Positions 43,692-55,923 of a stretch of DNA of 64,000 nucleotides are shown here, piece by piece. How positions within the stretch are numbered: the stretch's first letter is position 1; each line of letters begins with the position of its first letter. The stretch is from Parashewanella curva (GTDB taxonomy: Bacteria > Pseudomonadota > Gammaproteobacteria > Enterobacterales > Shewanellaceae): positions 30,945 through 94,944 of the forward strand of contig NZ_ML014760.1 in NCBI RefSeq assembly GCF_003675895.1, in the 5' to 3' direction. The notes beneath the pieces were generated by a model. That model had not been told where the DNA came from, searched no databases, and saw nothing but the letters and a program-made list of their open reading frames with translations. A program made the position numbers and the translations under genes.

Positions 43692-44603
43692 ATGACAGTG
43701 AAAAAACGTGGATTAGGTAAAGGACTGGATGCCTTACTGAGTACCAGCAGAGTATCTCAACAAAAGTTGGAGCAAGCGCAAACAGAAGCGGAGCAAAAAA
43801 CAGAAGCTCAGACTCAAGTTGTTCCAGGTCATAATGAATTGATGCGTCTTGATGTTGATTTACTCACACCGGGAAAATACCAACCACGTAAAGACATGTC
43901 TCCAGATGCCCTTGATGAATTGGCCGAATCCATCCGTGTTCAAGGCGTGATCCAGCCGATTGTGGTACGTAAGCTCGAAAGTGGAAAATATGAAATTATT
44001 GCAGGTGAGCGTCGTTGGCGTGCATCGATGCAAGCCGAACTTGAAAAAGTCCCTTGCATTGTTAAACAAGTGCCAGACGAATCTGCGGTTGCCATTGCCC
44101 TAATTGAAAACATTCAGCGTGAAGATCTCAATGCCATGGAAGAAGCCATTGCTCTTGAACGCTTATTGAATGAATTTGAATTAACTCACCAACAAGTAGC
44201 CGACGCTGTTGGTAAATCTCGTACAACTGTGACTAATTTATTACGCTTAAACGGGTTAACTGATCCTGTTAAACGTTTATTAGAGCACGGTGATTTAGAT
44301 ATGGGTCATGCTCGCGCGCTATTGGCGGTTGAGGGGGAGTTGCAAACCACGTTAGCTCGACAAGTGGTATCTAAAGATTTAACCGTTCGCGATACCGAGC
44401 GCTTAGTGAATAAAGCCTTAAGCCCAGAAAAAGAACAAAAAGCCAAACAAAAAGACAATGATATTGAACGCCTAGAAGCACAGCTGATTGAACGATTGGG
44501 AGCGAAAGTGGCAATCAGTCATAACAGTAAAGGCAAAGGTAAAATTGTTATTAATTATCAAGATTTGTCAGAGCTTGACGGCATCTTAAGTAAAATTCAT
44601 TAA
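43692..44603 (+). CDS. parB: Chromosome partitioning protein ParB (Spo0J)
   Basis: ParB is a CTP-dependent DNA clamp that loads at parS and spreads along DNA. The 303-residue product has the N-terminal KKRGLGKGLDALL, the CTP-binding motifs GKYQPRKDM and GERRWRASMQAELEKVPCIV with ENIQREDLNAMEEA, the helix-turn-helix (LTHQQVADAVGKSRTTVTNLLRL) and a C-terminal dimerisation domain. It is in one operon with parA. Confidence 0.97.
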   Translation: MTVKKRGLGKGLDALLSTSRVSQQKLEQAQTEAEQKTEAQTQVVPGHNELMRLDVDLLTPGKYQPRKDMSPDALDELAESIRVQGVIQPIVVRKLESGKYEIIAGERRWRASMQAELEKVPCIVKQVPDESAVAIALIENIQREDLNAMEEAIALERLLNEFELTHQQVADAVGKSRTTVTNLLRLNGLTDPVKRLLEHGDLDMGHARALLAVEGELQTTLARQVVSKDLTVRDTERLVNKALSPEKEQKAKQKDNDIERLEAQLIERLGAKVAISHNSKGKGKIVINYQDLSELDGILSKIH

Positions 44604-44609
44604 TATCAT

Positions 44610-44651
44610 AATAACTAGTCGTTTATAAGCGGACATAAACGACTAGTTATT
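44610..44651. terminator. Terminator after parB
   Basis: AATAACTAGTCGTTTA (44610-44625) pairs perfectly with TAAACGACTAGTTATT (44636-44651) around a 10-base loop, 6 bases after the parB stop. The stem is long, with only a short T-rich tail. Confidence 0.75.
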
Positions 44652-44758
44652 CATTTGTTTACACTTACTACATCACCTTCCATCAAATTGTTAATGTGAT
44701 CTGACAGCCTATTTACCACTGTTCTGATTGCAAACCCGTTATTTTCGTGTTTACAAAG

Positions 44759-44786
44759 TTGCATTGAAACCCCACTCCGGTATACT
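44759..44786 (+). promoter_or_regulatory. Candidate promoter of the atp operon
   Basis: TTGCAT (44759-44764) and TATACT (44781-44786), spacing 16 bases, lie about 85 bases before atpI. The gap 44604-44872 otherwise holds only the parB terminator. Confidence 0.55.
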
Positions 44787-44872
44787 TTCGCCAGCTTTTT
44801 TGTCTGAATCGCCTTGAATAAAAAATTCATTGGCAATATCGATAAAAAAAGTATGGAAATGGAGAGGGTAAT

Positions 44873-45256
44873 TTGACTGCGATTTTAGCTCGTCGTGGCC
44901 GTAGTGCCGCCTATAAATTGGTTTTGGCTCAAGCTGTGGTGTCTGTCGTCAGTTTTATCATCTTCTCTATCGTATGGGAATTACAATACGGGATCGCCGC
45001 TTTTGCGGGGGGCCTTGTTGCTGTAGTTCCTAATTTTGTGTTCGCAACCCTTGCTTTCTCTCGTTCGGGAGCAAGCCAAGCAGATAAAGTCTTAAAAAGC
45101 TTTTACTGGGGGGAAGCGGTAAAGTTGCTGCTGACAATAGCGTTATTCTCGTTGATATTTAGTGTGTTCAAATTCGGTTTTATGCCGGTATTTGTCGGTT
45201 ATTTATTAGCGTTGATGGTGCATTGGACGGCACCTTTATACTTCAAGCAAAGTTAA
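44873..45256 (+). CDS. atpI: ATP synthase protein I
   Basis: AtpI helps assemble the c-ring of the ATP synthase. The 127-residue product has four hydrophobic segments, with the family pattern AYKLVLAQAVVSVVSFIIF and AFAGGLVAVVPNFVFA. It starts at TTG with GGAGAGGG 4 bases upstream; no in-frame ATG lies further upstream without a stop. It is first in the atpIBEFHAGDC operon. Confidence 0.9.
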   Translation: MTAILARRGRSAAYKLVLAQAVVSVVSFIIFSIVWELQYGIAAFAGGLVAVVPNFVFATLAFSRSGASQADKVLKSFYWGEAVKLLLTIALFSLIFSVFKFGFMPVFVGYLLALMVHWTAPLYFKQS

Positions 45257-45265
45257 GTGGGATGA

Positions 45266-46063
<798 letters not shown>

Positions 46064-46085
46064 GGATTGCTGAAGAAATTTTTAA

Positions 46086-46379
<294 letters not shown>

Positions 46380-46416
46380 CACACGCTTCTGTCTTAACTC
46401 TAATTAGGAGGCTGTT

Positions 46417-46887
46417 GTGAATATCGGCATCACTCTATTATGGCAGACGTTAGCATTTGCAATCTTCGTGTGGTTCTGCATGAAGTATGTATGGCCACCT
46501 CTTCTAGCTGCAATTGAAGAGCGCCAGAAGAAGATAGCTGACGGTCTAGCTGATGCGGATCGCGCCGCAAAAGATTTAGAGTTGGCTCAAGCGAAAGCCA
46601 CTGACCAACTAAAAGAAGCCAAAGCTAGTGCAAACGAAATTATTGAGTCCGCTAACAAGCGTAAAGCTCAAATCGTTGATGAAGCTAAAGCTGAGGCTGA
46701 TGCTGAGCGTGCAAAAATCATTGCTCAGGGTCACGCAGAAATTGAAGCCGAACGTAATCGCGTAAAAGAAGAACTGCGTAAGCAAGTTGCTTCTCTAGCC
46801 ATTCAAGGTGCTGAAAAAATCCTTGAACGTTCAATTGATCCAGACGCGCACAGTGACATTGTTGAAAAACTGGTTGCTGAAATTTGA
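46417..46887 (+). CDS. atpF: ATP synthase F0 subunit b
   Basis: Subunit b is the peripheral stalk. The 156-residue product, the length of E. coli b, has an N-terminal membrane helix ([21 protein letters not shown]) followed by a long charged right-handed coiled coil rich in Ala, Glu and Lys. It starts at GTG preceded by AGGAGG. Confidence 0.96.
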   Translation: MNIGITLLWQTLAFAIFVWFCMKYVWPPLLAAIEERQKKIADGLADADRAAKDLELAQAKATDQLKEAKASANEIIESANKRKAQIVDEAKAEADAERAKIIAQGHAEIEAERNRVKEELRKQVASLAIQGAEKILERSIDPDAHSDIVEKLVAEI

Positions 46888-46902
46888 TAAGGGAGTGGAG
46901 TT

Positions 46903-47436
46903 ATGGCTGAGTTAACCACCATTGCTCGCCCTTACGCAAAGGCAGCGTTTGATTATGCGGTTGAGCAAAGTGCCGTTGAATCTTGGGCAGAAATGCTTGA
47001 GTTTGCAGCACTGGTCGCAAACCACAAAGAAGTTGCTCCAACATTGAAAGGCTCTTTAGCCCCTCAAAAGTTGGCGGAATTTTTTAATGGTATTTGTGGC
47101 GACCAGCTTAATGCTCATGGTCAAAACCTGATCAAAGTAATGGCTGAAAACGGACGCTTAGAAGTTCTACCTGCTGTTGCTGAACTTTTTGTTGAGTTTC
47201 GTAATGCTTGGGCGAAGGAAGTAGAAGCTGAAGTGGTTTCTGCAACTGAATTAAGCCAAGAAAAACTTGAACAAATCAGCAAGCAACTAGAACAGCGTCT
47301 AGCACGCAAAGTAAAGCTGAATTGCAGCATTGATGCTAGCTTAGTCGCTGGTGTCATCATCAAAGCAGGCGACCTTGTCATTGATGGTTCTGTTCGCGGT
47401 AAATTATCGCGTCTGACCGATGACTTGCTGTCGTAA
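46903..47436 (+). CDS. atpH: ATP synthase F1 subunit delta
   Basis: Subunit delta links F1 to the b stalk. The 177-residue product starts [20 protein letters not shown] and ends with the conserved region [23 protein letters not shown]. Length and operon place fit. It starts after GGGAGTGGAG. Confidence 0.96.
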   Translation: MAELTTIARPYAKAAFDYAVEQSAVESWAEMLEFAALVANHKEVAPTLKGSLAPQKLAEFFNGICGDQLNAHGQNLIKVMAENGRLEVLPAVAELFVEFRNAWAKEVEAEVVSATELSQEKLEQISKQLEQRLARKVKLNCSIDASLVAGVIIKAGDLVIDGSVRGKLSRLTDDLLS

Positions 47437-47450
47437 TTGGGAGTTTGAGC

Positions 47451-48992
47451 ATGCAACTGAATTCCACTGAAATCAGCGATCTGATTAAACAGCGGATCGA
47501 GCAGTTCGAAGTCGTCAGTGAAGCACGCAACGAAGGTACTATCGTTGCAGTAAGTGACGGTATCATTCGCATTAACGGCCTAGCGGACGTTATGCAAGGT
47601 GAGATGATCGAATTGCCAGGCAACCGTTATGCAATCGCGTTGAACTTAGAACGTGATTCTGTAGGTGCCGTAGTGATGGGCTCTTATGCCGGATTGGCAG
47701 AGGGCGTAAAAGTTAAAACGACTGGTCGTATTCTAGAAGTACCGGTAGGCCGTGGTCTACTAGGTCGTGTGGTAAACACGCTAGGTGAGCCAATCGACGG
47801 TAAAGGTCCACTGGATAACGATGGCTTCTCTCCTGTAGAAGTAATCGCACCAGGCGTTATTGACCGTAAGTCGGTTTCTCAACCAGTACAAACCGGTTAT
47901 AAAGCCGTTGACTCAATGATCCCAATCGGTCGTGGTCAGCGTGAGCTAATCATCGGTGACCGTCAAACCGGTAAAACCGCGATGGCAATTGATGCCATCA
48001 TCAACCAGAAAGACTCAGGCATTGCTTGTGTATACGTTGCGGTAGGCCAAAAGGCTTCTACTATTGCTAACGTAGTACGTAAGCTGGAAGAGCACGGTGC
48101 ACTACAAAACACTATCGTAGTAGTTGCAACGGCTTCTGAAGCGGCTGCGCTTCAGTTCCTAGCACCATACTCTGGTTGTTCTATGGGTGAATACTTCCGT
48201 GACCGCGGTGAAGATGCGCTGATCGTATACGATGATTTGTCTAAGCAAGCTGTTGCTTACCGTCAGATCTCGCTACTGCTTAAGCGTCCACCAGGCCGTG
48301 AAGCATACCCAGGTGACGTATTCTATCTACACTCGCGTCTACTAGAGCGTGCAGCTCGTGTAAACGAAGATTATGTAGAGAAGTTCACTAAGGGTGAAGT
48401 GAAAGGTAAGACCGGTTCTTTGACCGCACTACCAATCATTGAAACCCAAGCGGGTGACGTATCAGCGTTCGTACCAACCAACGTAATTTCGATTACCGAT
48501 GGTCAGATCTTCCTAGAAACCGACCTATTTAACTCTGGCCTACGTCCAGCGGTTAACCCAGGTATTTCGGTATCTCGTGTAGGTGGTGCTGCGCAAACCA
48601 AGATCATTAAGAAACTGTCTGGTGGTATTCGTACCGCACTAGCACAGTATCGAGAGCTTGCAGCGTTCTCTCAGTTTGCATCTGACTTAGATGATGCAAC
48701 ACGTGCTCAACTTGAGCATGGTGAGCGTGTAACCGAACTAATGAAGCAAAAGCAATACGCACCAATGAGCGTAGCTGACCAAGCAGTATCTATTTTCGCT
48801 GCTGAAAAAGGCTATCTAAAAGGTGTTGAGCTGAACAAAGTCGGTCACTTCGAAGCCGCTCTGCTCTCATACATGAACAGCGAACACGCTGATCTTCTTA
48901 AGACTATCAACGAGACTGGCGACTACAATGCCGACATCGAAGCAGGTCTTAAAGCAGGTCTAGACAAGTTCGTTGAAACCCAAACCTGGTAA
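47451..48992 (+). CDS. atpA: ATP synthase F1 subunit alpha
   Basis: Subunit alpha carries non-catalytic nucleotide sites in the F1 head. The 513-residue product starts [20 protein letters not shown] chose Met 47451 rather than a TTG two codons before, as in E. coli (also 513). Walker A is GDRQTGKT and the signature [14 protein letters not shown] is present. GGGAGT lies 7-12 bases before the ATG. Confidence 0.98.
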   Translation: MQLNSTEISDLIKQRIEQFEVVSEARNEGTIVAVSDGIIRINGLADVMQGEMIELPGNRYAIALNLERDSVGAVVMGSYAGLAEGVKVKTTGRILEVPVGRGLLGRVVNTLGEPIDGKGPLDNDGFSPVEVIAPGVIDRKSVSQPVQTGYKAVDSMIPIGRGQRELIIGDRQTGKTAMAIDAIINQKDSGIACVYVAVGQKASTIANVVRKLEEHGALQNTIVVVATASEAAALQFLAPYSGCSMGEYFRDRGEDALIVYDDLSKQAVAYRQISLLLKRPPGREAYPGDVFYLHSRLLERAARVNEDYVEKFTKGEVKGKTGSLTALPIIETQAGDVSAFVPTNVISITDGQIFLETDLFNSGLRPAVNPGISVSRVGGAAQTKIIKKLSGGIRTALAQYRELAAFSQFASDLDDATRAQLEHGERVTELMKQKQYAPMSVADQAVSIFAAEKGYLKGVELNKVGHFEAALLSYMNSEHADLLKTINETGDYNADIEAGLKAGLDKFVETQTW

Positions 48993-49041
48993 TGAACAGG
49001 AGGTGTCTTAAGGCACCTCAGGTCCAGATTGGAGAGTAGAG

Positions 49042-49908
49042 ATGGCCGGCGCTAAAGAGATTAAAACTAAGATCGGGAGTGTTCAAAACACTCAGAAGAT
49101 CACCTCCGCGATGGAGATGGTTGCTGCCAGTAAGATGCGCCGAGCGCAAGATCGAATGGAAGCTAGCCGTCCGTATGCGGATATTATGCGTAAGGTGATC
49201 GGTCACGTCGCGCAAGGCTCTCTTGAATACAAACACCCTTATTTAGAGGTGAGAGAAGCCAAGCGGGTTGGTTACATTGTGGTGTCAACCGACCGTGGTC
49301 TTTGTGGTGGTCTGAACGTTAACTTATTTAAGAAAGTTGCGGCAGACGTGAAAACTTGGACAGACAAGGGGGCTGAAGTGGACTTTTGTCCTATCGGTTC
49401 TCGTAGTGTGCAATTTTTCAAAAAGTTTGGTGGTAACGTGGTATCTCACGCATCAGGTCTAGGTGACGCTCCGGCGTTGGAAGACTTGATCGGAACAGTA
49501 CGCGTAATGCTTCAAGCTTACAACGAAGGCAAATTGGATCGTTTGTACGTGGTATTTAACAAGTTTGTAAATACCATGACGCAAACCCCAGTGATCGAAC
49601 AGCTACTACCTTTGCCAAAACCGGAAAAAGATGACGAGTACATCGGTCATCATTGGGATTACATCTACGAGCCAGATCCAAAAGCATTGTTGGATCAACT
49701 ATTGGTTCGTTATGTTGAATCTCAAGTGTACCAAGGTGTTGTTGAAAACGTTGCGTCTGAGCAAGCGGCCCGTATGGTTGCGATGAAGGCGGCAACGGAT
49801 AACGCAGGTGCCCTAATTGATGATCTGCAACTGGTATACAACAAAGCCCGTCAGGCTGCGATTACGCAAGAGCTGTCGGAAATTGTGTCAGGTGCAGCCG
49901 CCGTTTAG
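49042..49908 (+). CDS. atpG: ATP synthase F1 subunit gamma
   Basis: Subunit gamma is the rotating central shaft. The 288-residue product has the two long terminal helices that form the coiled coil: [20 protein letters not shown] with [11 protein letters not shown] at the N-terminus and [20 protein letters not shown] with the final [16 protein letters not shown] at the C-terminus. The [11 protein letters not shown] motif is conserved. Confidence 0.97.
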   Translation: MAGAKEIKTKIGSVQNTQKITSAMEMVAASKMRRAQDRMEASRPYADIMRKVIGHVAQGSLEYKHPYLEVREAKRVGYIVVSTDRGLCGGLNVNLFKKVAADVKTWTDKGAEVDFCPIGSRSVQFFKKFGGNVVSHASGLGDAPALEDLIGTVRVMLQAYNEGKLDRLYVVFNKFVNTMTQTPVIEQLLPLPKPEKDDEYIGHHWDYIYEPDPKALLDQLLVRYVESQVYQGVVENVASEQAARMVAMKAATDNAGALIDDLQLVYNKARQAAITQELSEIVSGAAAV

Positions 49909-49913
49909 GCTAG

Positions 49914-51326
<1,413 letters not shown>

Positions 51327-51376
51327 TAATAGAGTTTAGGCTTTGCTTGCCAAGGCCTAATTCTTAAGGAGATCGG

Positions 51377-51805
51377 ATGGCAGCCATGACAGTACATCTT
51401 GATATCGTGAGTGCGGAAAAGCGCATTTTCAATGGCCGGGTATCACTATTAGAGGTAACCGGTACTGAAGGTGAACTGGGTATTAAACCTGGTCACGCGC
51501 CTTTACTGACCACAATCAAGCCTGGCATGGCACGCATCGTTAAGCAAGACGGTGAAGAAGAGGTGTTTTACTTATCTGGCGGAATGCTAGAAGTACAACA
51601 CACTTCGGTTGCTGTATTAGCTGATGTGGTGTTGCGTGCCGACGAAATTGATGAAGACGCGGCGAATGAAGCCAAGAAACGTGCCGAAGCCTTGATTGCA
51701 GATGCAGGACAAGACTTTGACTTTGATGCGGCTATGGTGGAGTTATCCAAAGCCATGGCACAGCTTCGCGTGGTGGAAACCATCAAGAAGAACATTGCCA
51801 GATAA
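51377..51805 (+). CDS. atpC: ATP synthase F1 subunit epsilon
   Basis: Subunit epsilon binds gamma and the c-ring and can inhibit ATP hydrolysis. The 142-residue product has the N-terminal beta-sandwich ([29 protein letters not shown]) and a two-helix C-terminus. AAGGAG lies 6 bases before the first ATG (51377); a second ATG three codons later is possible. Confidence 0.96.
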   Translation: MAAMTVHLDIVSAEKRIFNGRVSLLEVTGTEGELGIKPGHAPLLTTIKPGMARIVKQDGEEEVFYLSGGMLEVQHTSVAVLADVVLRADEIDEDAANEAKKRAEALIADAGQDFDFDAAMVELSKAMAQLRVVETIKKNIAR

Positions 51806-51820
51806 ATCAATGGTAAATGA

Positions 51821-51848
51821 AAAAAGGCGGCCAATAGGCCGCCTTTTT
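51821..51848 (+). terminator. Terminator of the atp operon
   Basis: AAAAAGGCGGCC (51821-51832) pairs perfectly with GGCCGCCTTTTT (51837-51848) around AATA, followed by more T. It lies 15 bases after atpC and is a textbook intrinsic terminator. Confidence 0.95.
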
Positions 51849-51907
51849 TAATGCCACAAAATTATCAATTTTAACTAAACTTTCCTTACAACATGGAGAG
51901 TTTAGTT

Positions 51908-52750
51908 ATGAATAAGTTGGAAAACAGCACTCAGGTATTACTCAATTATGGCCTGAAAGACGTTAAGTCTGCTCCAAGGAGTAAAGATCCATCGCAAAAC
52001 AAACCAGTATCGGTTGAAATTCAATCCATACTTCGTCGGTTATTTTTTGAAACGCCTGAAGGTGGTGATGACAAAGCACATTTTGGGCAAATTGTCGCAG
52101 ACTTTAAACAGATTTTACTTGATGATGAAACTGAAATGTCTGTATTTACACCGGAGGTACCATCACTGGCTTCTGATATGTTTGAGGGCAAATATGGAAC
52201 ATTTATAAAGCTGCAGCAATCGCTTCCTGAAGATTTACAGGATTTTTTTGAAGTTGATATCACTGAAAATGGCACCGTAAATTATCTTGTAAATGGTAGC
52301 GTTTTTCACAGCGAAAATATCGGTGATTTATTGTTAGATATCAAGAATGAGCGGGGCGAAGCATTATTTAAGCATCTACCTGAAGATTTGCGTCAGCATG
52401 TCAAAGCCAATCGAAATGATTTTATCAAATGGTTAGTCGAGAATGAGCCCGGTATAGAAGCAGATAAAATTGCAGATGATTTAATCCGCCATGGCTCGGC
52501 TGATTCTTTAATTCCCGCACTCAAATACTACCTGTCAGAACACCCATGTGGGGTTGAAGTTAAAGCATTACTCAATAAATTACAGCTAAATGAATATGCC
52601 ATTTCTGATGCAGCAGAAAAAATAGACAATCCATCAGCTCCGGAACATAATGCTCCAGAAGAGGAATGGAGGGTTTATAACGAAATAACAAAACTCAAAG
52701 GGCATTTAATGAATTTGAATATGGCGTATCTGCTTCTTAATCAGAGTTAA
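51908..52750 (+). CDS. Orphan protein, first of a paralogous pair
   Basis: I do not recognise this protein of about 280 residues. It is soluble and acidic, with no signal peptide. It is paralogous to the next gene: FEGKYGTFIKLQQSLP with LLLDIKNERGEALF here aligns with FAGKYETFVRLKAALP and LLDIQDEEGNSF there, and both continue with a helical region and a hydrophobic ALKYYLSEHPCGVE-type segment. The ATG at 51908 follows GGAGAG by 9 bases; an earlier in-frame Met (51893) has no ribosome site. The pair separates atpC from glmU, normally neighbours, and follows the atp terminator. A type III effector or chaperone-like role is possible but unproven. Confidence 0.65.
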   Translation: MNKLENSTQVLLNYGLKDVKSAPRSKDPSQNKPVSVEIQSILRRLFFETPEGGDDKAHFGQIVADFKQILLDDETEMSVFTPEVPSLASDMFEGKYGTFIKLQQSLPEDLQDFFEVDITENGTVNYLVNGSVFHSENIGDLLLDIKNERGEALFKHLPEDLRQHVKANRNDFIKWLVENEPGIEADKIADDLIRHGSADSLIPALKYYLSEHPCGVEVKALLNKLQLNEYAISDAAEKIDNPSAPEHNAPEEEWRVYNEITKLKGHLMNLNMAYLLLNQS

Positions 52751-52871
52751 GTTTTATCTATTGATAATGAATAGGGGGAGTACTAAACATTAAATCTGTC
52801 TGAATATATTTATTAATAAATGATTTAACTTCTACACTTAATCACATGATATTCAAGGAAGAGTATTTATT

Positions 52872-53825
52872 ATGCCCGTAGATGGAGTTGGCTCTGGAAG
52901 TTATGCTTTAAGTGGAAAACAAATGCAAAGTCTTCTAACTGGAAATGAAAAAGCATTTTTAAAGCAAAGTTTTACTGAAAAAATAAAAGATTTATTTAGG
53001 AGCTTAAGAGGGCAAACAACCCAAAAACAAGAATTAGCTGAACTCTATGTATCGCTAGTTAACTCTTATTATGAAGAGGTTGGTAAGACAGCTACTGAAA
53101 GAGTTAATGAACCAAAACGCATCAGGATCCAAGACTCTCATTTTGAATCCCCCCTTTTTGCTGGAAAATACGAGACTTTTGTACGATTAAAAGCTGCGTT
53201 GCCAACTTATATAGCTGAAGAAATGTCAGTAAATGTATCAACGGATGGGTACGTTGACTATATCTATGATGGTCATGTCATATACAGTGAAGAATTAAGC
53301 GACATGTTACTGGATATTCAAGATGAAGAAGGAAACAGTTTCGCTTCAAACCTAGATGTAAAAGTCAAAGAGTTCGTAAATGAAAAGCACGAAGAATTTA
53401 CAGATTGGTTGAGAGAGGCTAACAATGACCCTGAAGCAGAATGGAAGCAAACAGGGACAATAGCGGCTGATGATATTGTTCCTGCGGTTCACTTTTTTTT
53501 ATTGAAACACCCAGAAGGGATGGCGTTTCAGGAGCTGATTCGTGAGCTGAATGAAACAGAAAGCATTTACGCAAATACTGACTCTTCAATGATAAGGTGG
53601 GTTGTGCCAAACGATCCGGGGGATGACATATCTGAAGATCAAAAAGCCGCCTATGAGCAATTGAAAAATCATAAATTGTACTTGGTGACTGCTATTCGTG
53701 AGTGTGAGTTAATTGAGCAGGAAGCTAAGCAAAAAGAAGCTGAGTTGAGCTTACAAGGTAAGCCTTTCAGCTCATTGCATTTACACCCCGAAGCTAGCAA
53801 TGGATTAAAGAACCTTAAAACCTAA
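52872..53825 (+). CDS. Orphan protein, second of a paralogous pair
   Basis: This 317-residue protein is a diverged tandem copy of the gene at 51908. The shared core spans about residues 98-240 (FAGKYETFVRLKAALP, DGYVDYIYDGHVIYSEEL, MLLDIQDEEG, AVHFFLLKHPEG). It differs by a Gly/Ser-rich start (PVDGVGSGSYALSG), a Lys-rich N-terminal segment and an extra charged C-terminal helix. GGAAGAG lies 9 bases upstream of the start. No family is recognised. The 121-base gap to its partner lacks a terminator, so both may share a transcript. Confidence 0.65.
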   Translation: MPVDGVGSGSYALSGKQMQSLLTGNEKAFLKQSFTEKIKDLFRSLRGQTTQKQELAELYVSLVNSYYEEVGKTATERVNEPKRIRIQDSHFESPLFAGKYETFVRLKAALPTYIAEEMSVNVSTDGYVDYIYDGHVIYSEELSDMLLDIQDEEGNSFASNLDVKVKEFVNEKHEEFTDWLREANNDPEAEWKQTGTIAADDIVPAVHFFLLKHPEGMAFQELIRELNETESIYANTDSSMIRWVVPNDPGDDISEDQKAAYEQLKNHKLYLVTAIRECELIEQEAKQKEAELSLQGKPFSSLHLHPEASNGLKNLKT

Positions 53826-53957
53826 TCATTACACTGGGCAAGTAAGGGGGCTCTGTGAGCTACCTTACTGATTTTTTATCGTTTCCCTCAAATTCCTTTT
53901 CCGCTTTAAATTCAATTCCGTTAAAATCATCGGCAGATTTTTTTAAAGGACATTCCC

Positions 53958-55319
53958 ATGGCTCTCAATGTTGTTATTCTTGCTGCCGGCAAAGGAACTC
54001 GGATGCGTTCCGATTTGCCAAAAGTATTGCACCCTATTGCTCACCAATCTATGGTTGAACATGTGATTGATACCGCCCACCAGCTTGACGCGAGAAACGT
54101 TAACTTGGTGTACGGCTATGGTGGTGACAAGCTAAAAGTAGCCGTAACGGATGACAGTTTAAATTGGGTGTTGCAAGCCGAGCAATTAGGCACAGGTCAT
54201 GCGGTTGCACAAGCGAATGACCACATTGATGACAAGGATACCGTATTGGTACTTTACGGTGATGTGCCGCTTATTCAAACACAAACCTTACAAGCTTTAC
54301 TTGAAGCTAAATCTGACAATGGCTTAGCCATTCTTACGGTAAAACTGGATAACCCAACAGGTTATGGCCGTATAGTGCGTGACAATGGCAAAGTGGTGGG
54401 TATTGTTGAGCAAAAAGATGCGAACGCTGAGCAACTTGCCATCAGTGAAGTCAATACTGGCATTATGGCACTTCCAGGTAAGCAATTAAAAACTTGGTTA
54501 TCTCAGTTATCATCAGACAATGCTCAGGGTGAATATTACCTGACCGATGTGATTGCGATGGCGCACGCTGAAGGCATTGATATTGCTACTGCGCATCCTG
54601 AGTCGGCGATTGAAGTGGAAGGTGCGAACAATCGAGTGCAACTGGCGCAATTAGAGCGCGCTTATCAAGCTCGTCAGGCGGAAAAGCTGATGCTTGAGGG
54701 GGCAAACCTTCGTGATCCTAGTCGTATCGATATTCGTGGCACGGTTAAAGTCGGCATGGATGTGATGATTGATGTGAATACCGTCTTTGAAGGTGAGGTT
54801 ACCCTTGGTAATAACGTCACCATTGGTGCCGGTGCAATCATCATCAACAGTAGCATTGCCGATAATGCGGTTATTAAGCCGTACTCTATTATTGAAAATG
54901 CCATTGTGGGTGAAGATGCCAGTGCTGGTCCTTTTGCCCGATTACGCCCGGGAGCGGAACTTAAGCAAGATGCCCATGTTGGCAACTTTGTGGAGATGAA
55001 AAAATCCATCTTAGGCAAAGGTTCTAAAGCGGGCCACTTAACCTATCTTGGTGATACCGAAGTGGGTGAAAAAGCCAATATAGGTGCCGGAACTATTACT
55101 TGTAACTATGATGGCGTGAATAAGTTTAAAACCATCATTGGTGATGGTGCTTTCATTGGTTCAAATTCTTCGCTGGTGGCACCGGCTGAAATTGGCAACA
55201 TGGCAACAGTTGGAGCTGGCTCGGTGATTACTGCTAAAGTGGAAGATGAACAATTAGCCGTAGCACGAAGCAAACAGCGTAACTTGTCAGGCTGGCAGCG
55301 CCCAACCAAGAGAAAGTAA
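53958..55319 (+). CDS. glmU: Bifunctional UDP-GlcNAc pyrophosphorylase / glucosamine-1-P acetyltransferase GlmU
   Basis: GlmU makes UDP-N-acetylglucosamine, precursor of peptidoglycan and LPS, from glucosamine-1-phosphate. The 453-residue product has the uridyltransferase domain with [19 protein letters not shown] and [11 protein letters not shown], then the left-handed beta-helix acetyltransferase domain with hexapeptide repeats ([17 protein letters not shown]) and the catalytic region [20 protein letters not shown]. Length matches E. coli (456). Confidence 0.97.
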   Translation: MALNVVILAAGKGTRMRSDLPKVLHPIAHQSMVEHVIDTAHQLDARNVNLVYGYGGDKLKVAVTDDSLNWVLQAEQLGTGHAVAQANDHIDDKDTVLVLYGDVPLIQTQTLQALLEAKSDNGLAILTVKLDNPTGYGRIVRDNGKVVGIVEQKDANAEQLAISEVNTGIMALPGKQLKTWLSQLSSDNAQGEYYLTDVIAMAHAEGIDIATAHPESAIEVEGANNRVQLAQLERAYQARQAEKLMLEGANLRDPSRIDIRGTVKVGMDVMIDVNTVFEGEVTLGNNVTIGAGAIIINSSIADNAVIKPYSIIENAIVGEDASAGPFARLRPGAELKQDAHVGNFVEMKKSILGKGSKAGHLTYLGDTEVGEKANIGAGTITCNYDGVNKFKTIIGDGAFIGSNSSLVAPAEIGNMATVGAGSVITAKVEDEQLAVARSKQRNLSGWQRPTKRK

Positions 55320-55332
55320 CCCGGCTTTTATC

Positions 55333-55351
55333 CCCCGCACCCGTTGCGGGG
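55333..55351 (+). terminator. Terminator after glmU
   Basis: CCCCGCA (55333-55339) pairs with TGCGGGG (55345-55351) around a 5-base loop and is followed by TTTTGATCTT. It lies 13 bases after the glmU stop. Confidence 0.8.
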
Positions 55352-55424
55352 TTTTGATCTTACTCACACCTTTTTTCTATACACTTGCTTATATTGTTGG
55401 TACAACACATTGCTTGGAGCTAGC

Positions 55425-55646
55425 ATGACGAAGTCAAAATTTAATATTGTGTATAACGGTGAAATTGAAAGTGGTGTACATAATTGGCAAAGCATCGGAG
55501 GAAGCCATTATTATTGGCACCCTGATTGGCTGCATATTGCCGAAGACATTACCGGTCATAAAGCCGTTACCTCATTAGATAAAGATAAAAATCACAATAA
55601 AGATAGTGTGCAAGCTGAATTAACGAAACACATCGAACAAAAGTAA
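55425..55646 (+). CDS. Small hypothetical protein
   Basis: This 73-residue protein starts MTKSKFNIVYNGEIESGVHN and has the aromatic stretch SHYYWHPDWLHIAEDI and a Lys/Asp-rich end. The ATG at 55425 is preceded by TTGGAGC, a usable ribosome site; the frame is open for 27 codons upstream but those overlap the glmU terminator. No signal peptide, membrane segment or known family was seen. Confidence 0.6.
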   Translation: MTKSKFNIVYNGEIESGVHNWQSIGGSHYYWHPDWLHIAEDITGHKAVTSLDKDKNHNKDSVQAELTKHIEQK

Positions 55647-55677
55647 GTTAGGTAACGTGTTCAGTTGGGGTTGAGTG

Positions 55678-55830
55678 TTAACCAAAGGTCAATCGAAAAC
55701 AAGCGCCTTTATCGGGATTATTGATGTAACCCAAATCGCCGCCATGTTGGATCATAATGTGACGCGATAAGATCAGTTCTATCTCAGAACCTTGTGGTTT
55801 GGTGGTAACATCTGTAACTTGGATAACCGT
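55678..55830 (-). pseudogene. Decayed C-terminal remnant of a sensor histidine kinase
   Basis: The minus-strand frame ending at 55678 encodes TKPQGSEIELILSRHIMIQH, then GGDLGYINNPDKGACFRLTFG and a stop. This is recognisable as the end of a histidine kinase ATP-binding domain, where the usual G2 box reads GSGLGLxLSRHI; here the glycines are lost (GSEIEL). The part before it (VIQVTDVTT) looks like a collapsed DxGxGI to FTT segment. No start, dimerisation domain or response regulator is present. It lies between the small hypothetical gene and the methyltransferase-like gene. Confidence 0.7.
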
Positions 55831-55923
55831 TGCCAACATTGCGTATAAAGTGGTTAGCGCACTTCCTTCAATGATAGCTGCGCTATGAATAACAAAGTAA
55901 TATGTTGTCGATTGTAAAACCTA

